This document shows, in pieces, positions 43,280 to 51,582 of a stretch of DNA of 64,000 nucleotides (its first letter is position 1; each line of letters opens with the position of its first letter). Source of the stretch: Streptomyces olivoverticillatus (GTDB lineage Bacteria > Actinomycetota > Actinomycetes > Streptomycetales > Streptomycetaceae); assembly GCF_014203555.1 (NCBI RefSeq), contig NZ_JACHJH010000004.1, forward strand, positions 372,001 to 436,000, read 5' to 3'. The notes beneath the pieces were generated by a model, which searched no databases, was not told where the DNA came from, and saw only the letters and a program-made list of their open reading frames with translations. A program made the translations under genes and the position numbers.

Positions 43280-45499
43280 ATGAACGCGCACGCAGGATTC
43301 CCCCTGCCCGACCTGACCACTTCGCTGCCGCGCGCCCCCTTCGAGTTCTCCCCCGCCGCGGGGCGGGAAGCGGCCGAGGCCCTCGCCGAGCAGCCCGGCG
43401 ACCTCTTCCGCCGGCTGCTGCGCGACCAGGAGTCGCAGACCACCTGGCTGCTCGCCCGCCGACTGATCGAGGCCTTCCTGCCGGGCCCCGGCGAGGACGG
43501 CGGCCACGAGGCGGAAGAACCGGACGCCGAAGCGATCGCCGCCGAGGTGGCCGCAGGACGCGAGGGCCTGGCGCAGGCCGTGGCGGACCTGCGCGCCCTC
43601 GCCCCGGAGACCCGGGAGCTCGTGCTGCGGCAGCGGGCACCCCTGGCGCTGATGAGCGGGTGCTGGCTCGACACCGTCTCCCAGCCGGCCACCCAGCCCT
43701 CCGTCGTCGTCAACCGTCTGTACGGCCAGCACTTCCGGCTGCTCGGCTCCGGGAACGTCCGGCGCGGACTTCCGCACCTGCGGCGGCGGGCGCTCGAAGG
43801 CCTCGGGGTGTACCTGCCGGAGATCGAGGACGTGGACTTCCTGCGCAAGGCGGAGGCCCGCGCCCTCACCGAGCTGCACGGCTCCTTCTACCTGGCGCTG
43901 TCCCGGCTTCCGGCGAGCTTCCTGCCGGAGGTGGTGGGCGTGCACTACGCCGTGCACGCCCTGGGGATCGACGACGGGCTGACGGGCAGCGAGCCCTTCT
44001 TCCTGGAGCCCGAACTCCGGGAAGTGATCGAGGAGTTCCTCGCCTGCACCGCCCAGGCGCCGACCGGGGCCGAGGACCGGCGGCGCATGCTGCGGGCCGT
44101 ACGGCTCGTGCTGCGGCTCGAACGCGAACACGTCGAGATGCTGGCGGAGCTCGCGGCATGGCACCAGAGCCTGTCCCTGGACGCCAAGGTCGCCGCGATC
44201 GTCGCCCGGCACGCGGAATTCGCCGGACGCCAGCACCGCGCCGTGAAGATGGGCGACCGCAAGCTGTCCGACTGGCTGGACGACCCCGAGCTCGATGTGG
44301 CCGCCTTCATGGCGGAGTTCCGCCAGTCACGGCAGATGCAGCCCACCCGCCAGGGCGGCTGCCGCTTCCTGCGCAGCATCAAGTTCGGCGGCCCGATGTT
44401 CGGCATCTTCGACGAGCGCGAGGCGGCGACCTTCACCGCCTGGGCGGAGGCCATCGCGGCGGGCGAACCCGCCGAACCGGCCTTCGTGCCGAACACGGCC
44501 GGCGACACGGCCGCCCGGGCGTGGAGCGAGGCCATCGCCCGCACCGAGCCGCAGGACATCGCCCTGGCGGAGCCCGGCGCGCTCGACGACCGGCAGTTCT
44601 TCCACCGCCTCGTCAACATCGAGCACTTCCCCAGCACCCTGCCGCTGGCCCGGGAGCGGGCCGAGGCCGGGCTGGCCGACGCCGAGATCCTCTTCACCCA
44701 CGGCGCCGGGGGCCGGTACACCAACGCGGAGTACTTCGACTACACCCCCGGGGCGCTGCTGGAGCGCGTCGACCGCATCTACCGGGACAAGCTGGTGGAC
44801 CCCTACCGTCCGCTGACGGAGATCCCGGACCGCGACGAGGTGATCTTCGGCCAGAAGACCTTCGCCCAGGGCAGCCTGATCGACGGCACCTGGGCCCACC
44901 GCATCGCGAACCTCGGCCGCCGCAACCGCGAGAGCGACACCATGCTGTTCTCCATCTACGCGGACGAGATGGGGCGCGGCGACCTCGCCAAGAATCACAT
45001 CACGATCATCCACCAGGTGCTCGCCAGCATGTCCGTGCACCTGCCCCACATTCGGCAGGACGCATTTCTCGACCAGGACGAACTGCCGGACCACCTCTAT
45101 GCGGTGTCGATCCATCAGATTTGTCTTTCATTGTTCCCGGACACCTTGTACAACGAAATTCTGGGATACAATCTCGGTATCGAGATGTTCGGTCTCGGTG
45201 AAATGCGGCTGCATGAGATACAGAAATTGCGCCGCTATCACTTCGACACGACGTACGAAGAGGCGCACCTCTCGATCGACAACGTCTCCGCAGGTCATGC
45301 GCGGCAGTCCGCAGACATCATCGTCTCCTACCTCGACGGTGTGCAGCGGAATTCCGGTGCCGCGGCCGTGCAGGAGGAGTGGCGCCGCATCTGGCGCGGC
45401 TACGCCTCGTTCGCCTATTTCGTGGAGTCCGGGCTGGTCAGGACCGCGCTGACCCAGCCGGCGCCGCCGCAGGCCGAAAGCGTCGACCTGGTCATCTGA
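43280..45499 (+). CDS. Haem-oxygenase-like diiron oxidase family protein, 739 aa
   Basis: A large protein whose last ~270 residues carry the iron-containing redox enzyme (HDO) signature: D-E-M-G-R-G-D-L-A-K-N-H and, further on, E-E-A-H-L-S-I-D-N-V-S-A-G-H-A, with Glu, His and Asp suited to bind two irons. Known HDOs hydroxylate amines or remake N-N groups. The first ~470 residues contain a second helical region with E-R-E-H-V-E-M-L, which may be a divergent HDO copy or a partner domain. GGAG with good spacing favours the ATG at 43280 over 43268. By position it would be azsE; it is a candidate for the hydrazone-to-diazo step. Confidence 0.75.
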   Translation: MNAHAGFPLPDLTTSLPRAPFEFSPAAGREAAEALAEQPGDLFRRLLRDQESQTTWLLARRLIEAFLPGPGEDGGHEAEEPDAEAIAAEVAAGREGLAQAVADLRALAPETRELVLRQRAPLALMSGCWLDTVSQPATQPSVVVNRLYGQHFRLLGSGNVRRGLPHLRRRALEGLGVYLPEIEDVDFLRKAEARALTELHGSFYLALSRLPASFLPEVVGVHYAVHALGIDDGLTGSEPFFLEPELREVIEEFLACTAQAPTGAEDRRRMLRAVRLVLRLEREHVEMLAELAAWHQSLSLDAKVAAIVARHAEFAGRQHRAVKMGDRKLSDWLDDPELDVAAFMAEFRQSRQMQPTRQGGCRFLRSIKFGGPMFGIFDEREAATFTAWAEAIAAGEPAEPAFVPNTAGDTAARAWSEAIARTEPQDIALAEPGALDDRQFFHRLVNIEHFPSTLPLARERAEAGLADAEILFTHGAGGRYTNAEYFDYTPGALLERVDRIYRDKLVDPYRPLTEIPDRDEVIFGQKTFAQGSLIDGTWAHRIANLGRRNRESDTMLFSIYADEMGRGDLAKNHITIIHQVLASMSVHLPHIRQDAFLDQDELPDHLYAVSIHQICLSLFPDTLYNEILGYNLGIEMFGLGEMRLHEIQKLRRYHFDTTYEEAHLSIDNVSAGHARQSADIIVSYLDGVQRNSGAAAVQEEWRRIWRGYASFAYFVESGLVRTALTQPAPPQAESVDLVI

Positions 45500-45548
45500 C
45501 CCGTCATTCCCCGTCTCATCGCCATCCCCCATCTCACCGCCCGGAGAT

Positions 45549-46751
45549 ATGGCTTTGTCTCTCGACACGAGTTTCGACCCGGAAATCCTGCAACTCCCCT
45601 TCTACGACGAGGCGCACCGGAATCTGGCGCGTGACATCGGCGTGTGGTGCCGTGAACGCACCGAGCAGTGGGAGGGCGTCCGGCAGGAGACCCCGGAGCA
45701 GGCCGGACTCCGCCTGGTGAAGGAGCTGGCGCAGAGCGGCTGGTTCCGTTTCCTCGACCCCAAGTCCGAGGAGGATGCCGCCGCGGGGGACTTCCGTTCG
45801 CTGTGCCTGATGCGCGAGGCGCTCGCCTACGCCGAGGACCTGGCCGACTTCGCCTTCTCCATCCAGGCGCTGTCGGCGACGCCGCTGCTGCGTCACGGCA
45901 GCGACGAGCAGAAGAAGCGCTACCTGCCGGGCATGGCCGACGGCTCCCTGGTGGGCGCCTTCGCGGTGTCCGAGGAGGAGGCCGGTTCGGACGTCGCGGC
46001 ACTGACCCTGCGTGCCGAGCGCACCGACGACGGCTACGTCCTCAACGGGCGCAAGGCGTGGATCGCCAACGGCAGCATCGCGGGCCTCTACTGCGTGATC
46101 GCCCGGACCGGCGAGGGGTCCGGCCCGCTGGGGCTGACCGCCTTCCTGGTGCCGGCCGACACCCCGGGGGCGCGGGTCCTGGAGAGCGTCGAGCCCATCG
46201 CCCCGCGCTCGTTCGCCCATCTGGCCTTCGAGGACTGCAAGGTGCCGCACGACGCGGTCCTGGGCAAGCCCGGCGCCGGGTTTGTCATCGCCATGGACCT
46301 GCTGGAGCGGTTCCGGATGACGGTGGGCGCGGCCGCCGTCGGCTTCGCCCGCCGGGCGGCCGACGCGGCGCTGGCACGGGTGCGCACCAGGCCCGCGTAC
46401 GGCGGCCGGCTGATCGACCTGCAGCTGGTGAAGGCGTCCCTCGCCGACATGGAGGTCAAGCTGAACGCCGCCTCGCTGCTGGTGACCCGTGCCGCGTGGG
46501 AGGCGGACCGCGGCAACCGCCGTTACCCCGCCCACTCCAGCATCGCCAAGCTGCACGCCACCGAGGCGGCCCAGGAGATCATCGACGCCTCCGTGCAGCT
46601 CTTCGGCGCGGCCGGCGTGGTCAAGGACAGCCTCCCCGAGCGCCTCTACCGGCAGATCCGCTCGTTGCGCATCTACGAAGGCACCTCCGAGGTGCAACTG
46701 CTCACCATCGCCGGCGCGCTCGACATGCGCCGCGCCGCGCTGGCGAAGTAA
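45549..46751 (+). CDS. azsF: Acyl-CoA dehydrogenase-like oxidase (AzsF-like)
   Basis: A 400-residue FAD enzyme of the acyl-CoA dehydrogenase fold. F-A-V-S-E-E-E-A-G-S-D-V contacts FAD/substrate, and I-Y-E-G-T-S-E holds the catalytic base Glu377. In the azs pathway AzsF is one of the proteins that turn carrier-bound hydrazinoacetyl into 2-hydrazonoacetyl, a C-N two-electron oxidation well suited to this fold. GGAGAT lies directly before the ATG. Confidence 0.85.
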   Translation: MALSLDTSFDPEILQLPFYDEAHRNLARDIGVWCRERTEQWEGVRQETPEQAGLRLVKELAQSGWFRFLDPKSEEDAAAGDFRSLCLMREALAYAEDLADFAFSIQALSATPLLRHGSDEQKKRYLPGMADGSLVGAFAVSEEEAGSDVAALTLRAERTDDGYVLNGRKAWIANGSIAGLYCVIARTGEGSGPLGLTAFLVPADTPGARVLESVEPIAPRSFAHLAFEDCKVPHDAVLGKPGAGFVIAMDLLERFRMTVGAAAVGFARRAADAALARVRTRPAYGGRLIDLQLVKASLADMEVKLNAASLLVTRAAWEADRGNRRYPAHSSIAKLHATEAAQEIIDASVQLFGAAGVVKDSLPERLYRQIRSLRIYEGTSEVQLLTIAGALDMRRAALAK

Positions 46752-46796
46752 GAACCGCCCGGCCCGGAGTCGGCGAACCCACCGAGGAGTCACGGC

Positions 46797-47930
46797 TTGA
46801 CCTCCCCCATCGAAGCGATCCGGCTTCCGGATCCGTACCCCTACTACGCCACGCTGACGGCCGAGCGCCCCTTCACCTACGACGAGACCGTGGGTGCCTG
46901 GGTGGCGAGCGACGCCGCGGCGGTCACGGCGGCCCTGCGCTCCGGTGCCCTGCGGGTCCGGCCGCCCGCCGAGCCCGTGCCCGCGGGGATCGTGGGCACC
47001 CCCGCGGGGGAGGTCTTCGGCTCCCTGGTGCGCATGACCGACGGGGACCTCCAGCAGCGCCTCAAGGGCGTCGTCGTCGAGGCGCTGGGCCGCGCGGACA
47101 CCACGGCTGCGGCGGCACTGGCCGCCCGGCTGACCCGGGCGAGCCTGGCCGCGAGCCCGGACCCGCGCTTGACGGAGCTGATGTTCGGCGTGCCCGCCCG
47201 GGTCGTCGCGGGCCTGTGCGGCCTCGACGCCGGGGCGGACGAGGAAGCCGCCCGGCTCATCGGCGACTTCGTCCAGTGCATCCCCGCCTCGGCGACCGCG
47301 GCGCAGCAGCAGGCGGCGGCGCGGGCCGCCGCGGGGCTCCAGGAACTGATGGGGCCGCGCCTGGCCGCCGCGGAGGCCGGGAACGGGCTGCTCCACGACC
47401 TCGTACGCGCCGCGCAGCGCGCCGACTGGCCGGACACGGCCGCGCTGCTGGCCAACGCGGTCGGCTTCCTCTCCCAGACCTACGACGCGACCGCCGGCCT
47501 CATCGGCAACGTGCTGGTCGCCCTGGCCCGCGGCGAGGCCGTGCCGCCGGGGGACGACGGCCTCGCGCAGCTGGCCCGGGAAGTGGTCCGGCACGACGCG
47601 CCCATCCAGAACACCAGGCGCTTCGCTGCGGAACCCTTCCGCCACGGCGATGCCGAGGTCGCCCCCGGACAGACCGTGCTGCTGCTCCTCGCGGCCGCCA
47701 ACCGCGACCCCGCCGCCAACCCCGACCCGCACGCCTTCCGGCCCGGACGCGCCGAGCCTGCCGTGTTCACCTTCGGGGCCGCCGCCCACCGCTGCCCCGG
47801 CGAGGACCTGGCGGTGGCCATCGCCGCCGCGGTCGCCGCCGAGCTGCTCGGCTCCGGCTGGGACCCGGCCACGCTGCCCGCCCGGCCGGACTACCGGCCG
47901 TCGCCCAACGCCCGGATCCCCCACCTCTGA
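46797..47930 (+). CDS. Cytochrome P450
   Basis: A 377-residue P450. The haem-binding loop is F-T-F-G-A-A-A-H-R-C-P-G-E with Cys333, the K-helix E-V-V-R-H precedes it, and the I-helix reads S-Q-T-Y-D-A-T-A-G, where the usual A-G-x-D/E-T is altered. The only plausible start is a TTG, preceded by GAGGAG at 7-base spacing. The protein is shorter at its N-terminus than most actinomycete P450s. It may catalyse a late oxidation; no ferredoxin gene is in view. By position it would be azsG. Confidence 0.85.
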   Translation: MTSPIEAIRLPDPYPYYATLTAERPFTYDETVGAWVASDAAAVTAALRSGALRVRPPAEPVPAGIVGTPAGEVFGSLVRMTDGDLQQRLKGVVVEALGRADTTAAAALAARLTRASLAASPDPRLTELMFGVPARVVAGLCGLDAGADEEAARLIGDFVQCIPASATAAQQQAAARAAAGLQELMGPRLAAAEAGNGLLHDLVRAAQRADWPDTAALLANAVGFLSQTYDATAGLIGNVLVALARGEAVPPGDDGLAQLAREVVRHDAPIQNTRRFAAEPFRHGDAEVAPGQTVLLLLAAANRDPAANPDPHAFRPGRAEPAVFTFGAAAHRCPGEDLAVAIAAAVAAELLGSGWDPATLPARPDYRPSPNARIPHL

Positions 47931-47967
47931 TCCTCCGATCCTCTGAGAGACAGGAACAACGATCGCG

Positions 47968-49026
47968 ATGTCCGACACGCCACGACTGTGGATGCGGCAT
48001 GAGGCCCGGCCGTCCGAGCGCCGTGCCCCCCTCGTGCCCGCGGACGCAAAGGTGCTGGTGGAGCGCGGAATCCAGGTCACCGTCGAGGAGTCGCCCCAGC
48101 GCGTCTTCCCGCTCGGCGACTACATCGCCGCCGGCTGCCGGACCGCACCGGCCGGCAGCTGGGCCGACGCCCCGGCGGGCGAGTACGTCCTCGGCCTCAA
48201 GGAACTCCCCGAGGCACCCGCCGAGTTGCGGCACCGGCACATCTTCTTCGGCCACGCCTACAAGGGGCAGGCCGGCGCGGAGGAGCTGCTCCGGCGCTTC
48301 ACCGCCGGCGGCGGCGCCCTGCTCGACCTCGAATACCTCGTGGACGACGACGGCCGACGGCTCGCCGCCTTCGGATACTGGGCCGGATACACCGGCGCCG
48401 CCCTCGCCGTGCTCCATCACCGGGGGGCGCTGAACACGCCGCTCACCCCCCGCACCAAGGAGGAGCTGGACGGGGCGCTGCGCGCCTCGCGCGACGCCGC
48501 ACAGCCGTGCACGGCCCTGGTCATCGGCGCCCTGGGGCGCTGTGGACAGGGTGCGCGCGACGCGCTGACGGTGGCGGGCATCGAGCCGACCTGCTGGGAC
48601 CTGGCCGAGACCCGCAACCTCGACAAGGCCGCGCTGCTGGCCCACGACCTCCTGGTGAACACCGTTCTCACCACCCGTCCGGTGCCGCCGTTCCTGACGG
48701 GCGCCGATCTCGACGACCCGGCCCGGCGGCTCTCCGTGGTGTGCGATGTCACCTGCGACGTCACCTCGGACTGCAACGTCCTGCCGGTCTACGACGACGT
48801 CACCGACTGGGAGCGGCCCGTGCGGCGGCTGCGCGAGGGCGACGTACCGGTCGACCTCATCGCCATCGACAACCTGCCCTCCCTGCTGCCCGCCGAGGCG
48901 AGCCGCGCCTTCTCCGCCGAGCTGCTGCCCCAGCTGCTGGAGCTGGACGGCCCGGCGTGGGAGCGCTGCCTGAACGACTTCCGCAACGCCGCCGGCCTGC
49001 ACGACGAGGAGAACGCCCGTGTCTGA
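47968..49026 (+). CDS. Saccharopine dehydrogenase, Lys1-like (lysine-forming)
   Basis: A 352-residue protein of the alanine dehydrogenase/LYS1 fold. It opens with W-M-R-H-E-A-R-P-S-E-R-R-A-P-L (substrate Arg/His and Lys-equivalent region), has F-F-G-H-A-Y-K-G-Q and the nucleotide-binding V-I-G-A-L-G-R-C-G. Lys1 enzymes split saccharopine to lysine and 2-oxoglutarate with NAD. Beside the Lys9-like gene it could restore lysine from aminoadipate semialdehyde, the by-product of hydrazinoacetate release. It overlaps the next gene by eight bases. Confidence 0.82.
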   Translation: MSDTPRLWMRHEARPSERRAPLVPADAKVLVERGIQVTVEESPQRVFPLGDYIAAGCRTAPAGSWADAPAGEYVLGLKELPEAPAELRHRHIFFGHAYKGQAGAEELLRRFTAGGGALLDLEYLVDDDGRRLAAFGYWAGYTGAALAVLHHRGALNTPLTPRTKEELDGALRASRDAAQPCTALVIGALGRCGQGARDALTVAGIEPTCWDLAETRNLDKAALLAHDLLVNTVLTTRPVPPFLTGADLDDPARRLSVVCDVTCDVTSDCNVLPVYDDVTDWERPVRRLREGDVPVDLIAIDNLPSLLPAEASRAFSAELLPQLLELDGPAWERCLNDFRNAAGLHDEENARV

Positions 49027-50218
49027 GATACCGGCATCCACCGGGGCACCGCTGCCCGCGAGCGGAACCGTCCACTGGATCGGCACCGGTCTGTCCACCG
49101 GCCGGGCCGGTCTGGCCCTGGTGTGCGAGCGAGCCGAGCAGGTCGTGTTCTGGGGCCGTACCGCCGACCGCGCCGCCGCACGGCTGGCGGAGCTGGGCCT
49201 CACCGGCCGGGCCGAGGCGCGCGCCCTGGACCACGCCGAGCTGGCCGCCCGGCTGCGCCCCGGCGACATCGTCGTCTCGATGCTCCCGGCAGCGCACCAC
49301 GCCACCCTGCTGCGGCTGTGCGGCGAGCACGGCGCGCACTTCGCCTGCTCCAGCTACGTCTCGGAGGAGATCCTCGCCGAGGCGGAGCGGGCCGCCGGCA
49401 GCGGCACGGTCCAGCTCACCGAGGCCGGGCTCGACCCGGGCATCGATCACCTCATGGCCCACCTGCTGGTCGGCCGGGCCCGGGCTGCGGTCGGCGACGC
49501 CGCCGCATCCGCCGTCTTCACCTCGTACTGCGGCGGCGTTCCCGCGGTGCCCAACGACTTCCGCTACCGGTTCAGCTGGGCACCGGCCGGGGTGCTGAAC
49601 GCGCTCCGGTCGCCCGCCCGGTACGTCCTGGGCGGCGAGGAGCGCACCTCGGAGCGCCCCTGGGAGGCCACCCGCCAACTCGTCCTTGGTGGCGAGGAGT
49701 TCGAGGTCTACCCCAACCGCGACAGCCTGCCCTTCGTCGCCCAGTACGGCATCCCGTCCGGCTGGCCGCTCGACACCTTCGTGCGCGGCACCCTGCGCAA
49801 CGCCGGCTGGCGGCAGGCGTGGCAGCCGGTCTTCGAGACCGTGCAGTCCGGCGACCCGGCCCGCATCGAGGCGCTGGCCAAGGAGCTCGCCGCCCGCCAC
49901 CCCATGACCGACACCGACCGCGACCGCGTCGTCCTCTCCGTCGACCTGGAGGTGCGGACCGGCTCCGGCGACGGGTGGCACGGCGCGTACCTGCTCGACG
50001 TGACCGGCGACGCCGACGAGAGCGCCATGGCGCGCTGCGTCTCGCTGCCGCTCGCCCACGGCATCACCCGGATCCTCGACGGCGCCCTGCGGCCCGGCCT
50101 GAACCGGGCCGCGGAGGACCCGGCCGAGGCGGAGCGCTGGATGGCGTTCCTGGCCGGAGCGGGCCTTGCGGCCGAGTTCCGCGAGAGCCCCATATCCATT
50201 CAAGGAGAACCGGCATGA
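49019..50218 (+). CDS. Saccharopine reductase, Lys9-like (glutamate-forming)
   Basis: A 399-residue oxidoreductase of the saccharopine dehydrogenase C-terminal family. The Rossmann start is W-I-G-T-G-L-S-T-G-R-A-G; later landmarks are E-A-G-L-D-P-G-I-D-H, S-Y-C-G-G-V-P and P-N-R-D-S-L-P. In yeast the homologue joins aminoadipate semialdehyde with glutamate to form saccharopine. With the Lys1-like partner this makes a two-step route to lysine, logical where lysine only serves as an N-N bond scaffold. The start is a GTG inside the previous gene. Confidence 0.82.
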   Translation: MSEIPASTGAPLPASGTVHWIGTGLSTGRAGLALVCERAEQVVFWGRTADRAAARLAELGLTGRAEARALDHAELAARLRPGDIVVSMLPAAHHATLLRLCGEHGAHFACSSYVSEEILAEAERAAGSGTVQLTEAGLDPGIDHLMAHLLVGRARAAVGDAAASAVFTSYCGGVPAVPNDFRYRFSWAPAGVLNALRSPARYVLGGEERTSERPWEATRQLVLGGEEFEVYPNRDSLPFVAQYGIPSGWPLDTFVRGTLRNAGWRQAWQPVFETVQSGDPARIEALAKELAARHPMTDTDRDRVVLSVDLEVRTGSGDGWHGAYLLDVTGDADESAMARCVSLPLAHGITRILDGALRPGLNRAAEDPAEAERWMAFLAGAGLAAEFRESPISIQGEPA

Positions 50219-51582
50219 CCCCCATATCCGAGAGAACGGCCGACAGCACGGCCGAGACCGCGGCCGCACCCGAAGCCTTCGTGCTGACCGGCGCGTTCTG
50301 GGTGGTCTGCCGCAACACCCGCTATCTGGACGAGCTCAGCGCGCGGGGACTGAAGATCCTGCTCATCACCCCGGAGAGCTACCGCGAGACCGCCCTGGCC
50401 CGCATGGCCGACCCCGCGCACCCGGCGGCGCTCATCGACGACGTGGCGTTCGTGGACGGCGCCCTCGACCACGAGGGCTCCTTCACTTCGAGCGTGATCG
50501 CCAGTGCGCAGGCCTGGCGGCAGCGGTACCGGATCGTCGGGGCGTACGCGGTCGGCGAGACCCTCGTCGAGCCCACCGGGCTGCTCGCCGACGCCCTCGG
50601 CCTGTCCGGCCCCGGGCTGCGGGCCACGCGCGCCTGCCGCAGCAAGTACCTCCAGCGCTGGTACCTGGACGAGTTCAGCCCGGCCTCGGTCGTGCTGCCG
50701 GCCGGGCGCCGCGAGGAGCTCGACGCGGAAGCGGTCGGCTACCCCGCCGTCCTCAAGCCCGCGACGCGGCACTCCAGTTCGGGCGTGGTCACGGTGGCCG
50801 GCGCCGACGAGCTCCGGGCGCACCTGGCCGGCTACCCCGGCCACGAGACGCTGCTGGTCGAGGAGAAGGTGGCGGGCCAGGAGTACTCCGTGGAGAGCCT
50901 GGTGCAGAGCGGCAAGGTCGTCTTCGCCTCGGTCACCCGCAAGGAGACCACGGAGTCGCACGCGCAGTCCTTCGTGGAGCTGGCGCACTCCGTGCCCGGC
51001 ACGTGCGACGGTGCTGAGGAGACCCTGCTCGAGGCGAACCAGCGCATGCTGGAGCGGCTCGCCTTCGCCGACGGCATCGCCCACTCCGAGTGGCGCACGG
51101 GGGCCGACGGCCGCCCGTACCTGATGGAGGTCGCGGCCCGTACCCCCGGTGACGGTCTGCTCGTGCTGTACCACCTGGCCACCGGCGCGCCCCTGGAGCC
51201 GGAGATCGTCCGCATCGCGCTGGGCGAGCCCGCCGCCTACCCCGTCCCCGGCCGGTACGCCCGCCAGGTCTACCTGGAGCACGAGAGCGGCACCCTCGGC
51301 GACGTGACGGTCGACTGGCCGGGCGTCGAGCCCGTCTGGGTGGGCGACGGTGGCATGTGGCCGGCCATCGAGCCCGGGGGAGAGGACGATGCGCCCGCCC
51401 TGCGCGCGGTGCTGGTCCTCAAGGACCGCGGCAGCGAGCTGGGTCCGCTGCTCAGCTCCGACGACCGGGCCGTCTCCTTCGTCATCGACGCGCCGACGCC
51501 CCGGGAGCTGGACGAGCTGGAGCGGCGGGTGCGCGAGGCGATCACCGTGACGGTCCGCAAGGACGCGGCACATGGCGGCTGA
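50215..51582 (+). CDS. ATP-grasp carboxylate-amine ligase
   Basis: A 455-residue ATP-grasp enzyme. Y-P-A-V-L-K-P-A-T-R-H-S-S-S-G supplies the ATP-binding Lys and loop, L-L-V-E-E-K-V-A-G-Q-E-Y-S-V-E the hinge, and Y-L-M-E-V-A-A-R-T-P the metal-binding acidic residues. Such ligases form amide bonds between amino acids. It could make a dipeptide of the product, protect the product during export, or act on a precursor. AAGGAGAA and an ATGA overlap place it firmly in the operon. Confidence 0.83.
   Translation: MTPISERTADSTAETAAAPEAFVLTGAFWVVCRNTRYLDELSARGLKILLITPESYRETALARMADPAHPAALIDDVAFVDGALDHEGSFTSSVIASAQAWRQRYRIVGAYAVGETLVEPTGLLADALGLSGPGLRATRACRSKYLQRWYLDEFSPASVVLPAGRREELDAEAVGYPAVLKPATRHSSSGVVTVAGADELRAHLAGYPGHETLLVEEKVAGQEYSVESLVQSGKVVFASVTRKETTESHAQSFVELAHSVPGTCDGAEETLLEANQRMLERLAFADGIAHSEWRTGADGRPYLMEVAARTPGDGLLVLYHLATGAPLEPEIVRIALGEPAAYPVPGRYARQVYLEHESGTLGDVTVDWPGVEPVWVGDGGMWPAIEPGGEDDAPALRAVLVLKDRGSELGPLLSSDDRAVSFVIDAPTPRELDELERRVREAITVTVRKDAAHGG

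Noticed and set aside
42254..44236. A 660-codon minus-strand open frame
   Set aside because: It is antisense to the KASIII-like and diiron genes; composition is typical of reverse-frame translation.
45534..48080. An 848-codon minus-strand open frame in the cluster
   Set aside because: It shadows the acyl-CoA dehydrogenase and P450 genes, which carry full catalytic motifs on the plus strand.
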